DNA of 64,000 bases, taken from contig NZ_KE159568.1 in the NCBI RefSeq assembly GCF_000403845.2, positions 559,725-623,724 on the forward strand. The letters run 5' to 3'. The position numbers and the translations under genes were made by a program. Positions within the stretch are counted from its first letter, which is position 1. Each line of letters starts with the position of its first letter. The stretch comes from Eubacterium sp. 14-2. Its GTDB lineage: Bacteria > Bacillota > Clostridia > Lachnospirales > Lachnospiraceae. Below the pieces are notes generated by a model. It searched no databases. It was not told the DNA's origin and saw only the letters and a program-made list of their open reading frames with translations. Below, one piece after another: positions 63,238-64,000 of the stretch.

Positions 63238-64000
63238 TTACAGTTCCTGGAAAGAAACCTCCACATCTCCCACGCCGCATTCAATTTTCATTTTCCTGCC
63301 TCCAGGATTCTCAATGCTGCGGCTGGATGAAAGGCCGCTATATTCATTCTCTCCAATTTCCAGTCTTCCTACCCCGCACTCGATATCGTAACTGTAATCT
63401 GATTCTTTTCCGGCAGCTTCTACTTCGATGGAGCCCACGCCTCCTTCGATTTCAATTTCCTGCGCCTGGATGAGTTCGGCAGTGAGGGTACCCACACCTC
63501 CGTTCAGATTCAGTTTCTCTGCCTCCAGTTCTGCCAGAATGATCTCTCCCGCATCCACACTCACAGACAGCTCTTTTTCCGCTGTGAGTTTTTCTTCTAT
63601 TTCACACTGCCCTGCCCCTACACTAATACTTATTTTCTCTGCTGTCAATGGCATTTCCGAATAAATACATCCTTTTCCCTGTTTTAAATCAATTTCCTCA
63701 AGCTGCCCCTGTTCCATAAGTTTCCTGGGGAGTTCCAGAGTCACCCGGCTGGAATCACTGTTCCGTATACGTCCGCTGCCTTCATTTTCAATTTCCAGGG
63801 TATTTCCGCTGTTTATACCGGACTGAACCCGATGTCTGTGGTCTTCCCTGCGGTACTGAACAGTTATTCTGACCTCCCTGTCTTCCCAGGGCGCCTCTGT
63901 AATTATCACGCTGCTGTAATCCACATCCAGTTTAATTTTCTTAATATCTTCCCACGGAAAATACGATACCTCCTCATCTGCCGCATCCCAGTCATCTCCT
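63238..64000 (-). CDS. DUF4097-type beta-helix protein, 5' end beyond window
   Basis: The frame stays open to the window edge, so the gene is partial (at least 253 residues shown). The sequence is a series of short beta repeats with recurring Gly-Val-Gly turns (ISVGAGQCEIEE, LNGGVGTLTAEL, IEGGVGSIEVEA, IECGVGRLEIGE, IECGVGDVEVSF), typical of the DUF4097 beta-strand-repeat family. Such proteins accompany PspC and DUF1700 genes and are linked to envelope-stress modules. No signal peptide can be judged because the start is missing. Confidence 0.88.
   Translation of the reverse strand, partial: GDDWDAADEEVSYFPWEDIKKIKLDVDYSSVIITEAPWEDREVRITVQYRREDHRHRVQSGINSGNTLEIENEGSGRIRNSDSSRVTLELPRKLMEQGQLEEIDLKQGKGCIYSEMPLTAEKISISVGAGQCEIEEKLTAEKELSVSVDAGEIILAELEAEKLNLNGGVGTLTAELIQAQEIEIEGGVGSIEVEAAGKESDYSYDIECGVGRLEIGENEYSGLSSSRSIENPGGRKMKIECGVGDVEVSFQEL

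Noticed and set aside
1-64000. tRNA, rRNA, T-box and common riboswitch signatures
   Set aside because: I looked for typical T-arm strings, the T-box GGGTGG motif and familiar riboswitch cores and recognised none; a covariance-model search would be needed to exclude them.

Overview
This window reads as chromosome of an endospore-forming, anaerobic Gram-positive bacterium of the class Clostridia, most likely family Lachnospiraceae. The evidence is a spoIIR gene, a complete gerA-gerB-gerC spore-germination operon, the clostridial block TIGR04086 protein / SCIFF peptide (scfA) / SCIFF maturase (scfB) / fused secDF, strong AGGAGG ribosome sites with frequent TTG and GTG starts, and an HrcA (CIRCE) site at clpB. 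No rRNA, tRNA or CRISPR array was recognised. Both window ends are cut; the right end lies inside a DUF4097-type gene.

Layout: 0-6 kb holds spoIIR, a hemerythrin/response-regulator hybrid and the ger operon, all on the minus strand. 6-8 kb holds ispE with a GntR regulator. 8-12.5 kb is a plus-strand block: a cytoplasmic chemoreceptor-like protein fused to a PhnD-type binding domain, a 204-aa protein behind a sigma-D-like promoter, and a K+/H+ antiporter. 12.5-19.4 kb is the minus-strand secDF / scfB / scfA / VanS-VanR-like two-component / TIGR04086 cluster. 19.5-26.8 kb has a CorC-type CBS protein, sfsA, a large hybrid histidine kinase and glycogen phosphorylase. 27-43.8 kb is mixed metabolism and stress: AraC regulator, a lone crotonase, an orphan PTS EIIC, threonine aldolase, proC, a GH13 amylase, a split ThrE exporter, an O-antigen-ligase-like protein, Uma2 nuclease, an MBL hydrolase, a small alarmone synthetase, an aspartate aminotransferase, rarA and a polysaccharide deacetylase. 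43.8-47 kb has a YtrA-type GntR operon and a KilA-N gene. 47-54.5 kb is an oppABCDF operon whose permease OppC and binding protein OppA both look enlarged. 54.8-64 kb has a MATE pump, clpB, an MscS channel, an SGNH lipoprotein, a bacteriohemerythrin and a PspC/DUF4097 pair.

The most interesting signals are non-coding. (1) The leader of the SCIFF peptide mRNA carries tandem repeats whose hairpin shows compensatory base changes. (2) A dispersed palindromic repeat family sits again and again directly after rho-independent terminator hairpins of minus-strand genes, so that the U-tract merges with the element; two copies bracket the KilA-N gene. (3) The predicted 5' end of the chemoreceptor-PhnD mRNA can form a 16-bp closing stem around a roughly 65-nt internal domain, like a structured sensory leader.

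All calls were made by reading the sequence. Family names rest on recognised motifs and no database search was run. Start codons were chosen by ribosome-site spacing and are often internal to the longest open frame.
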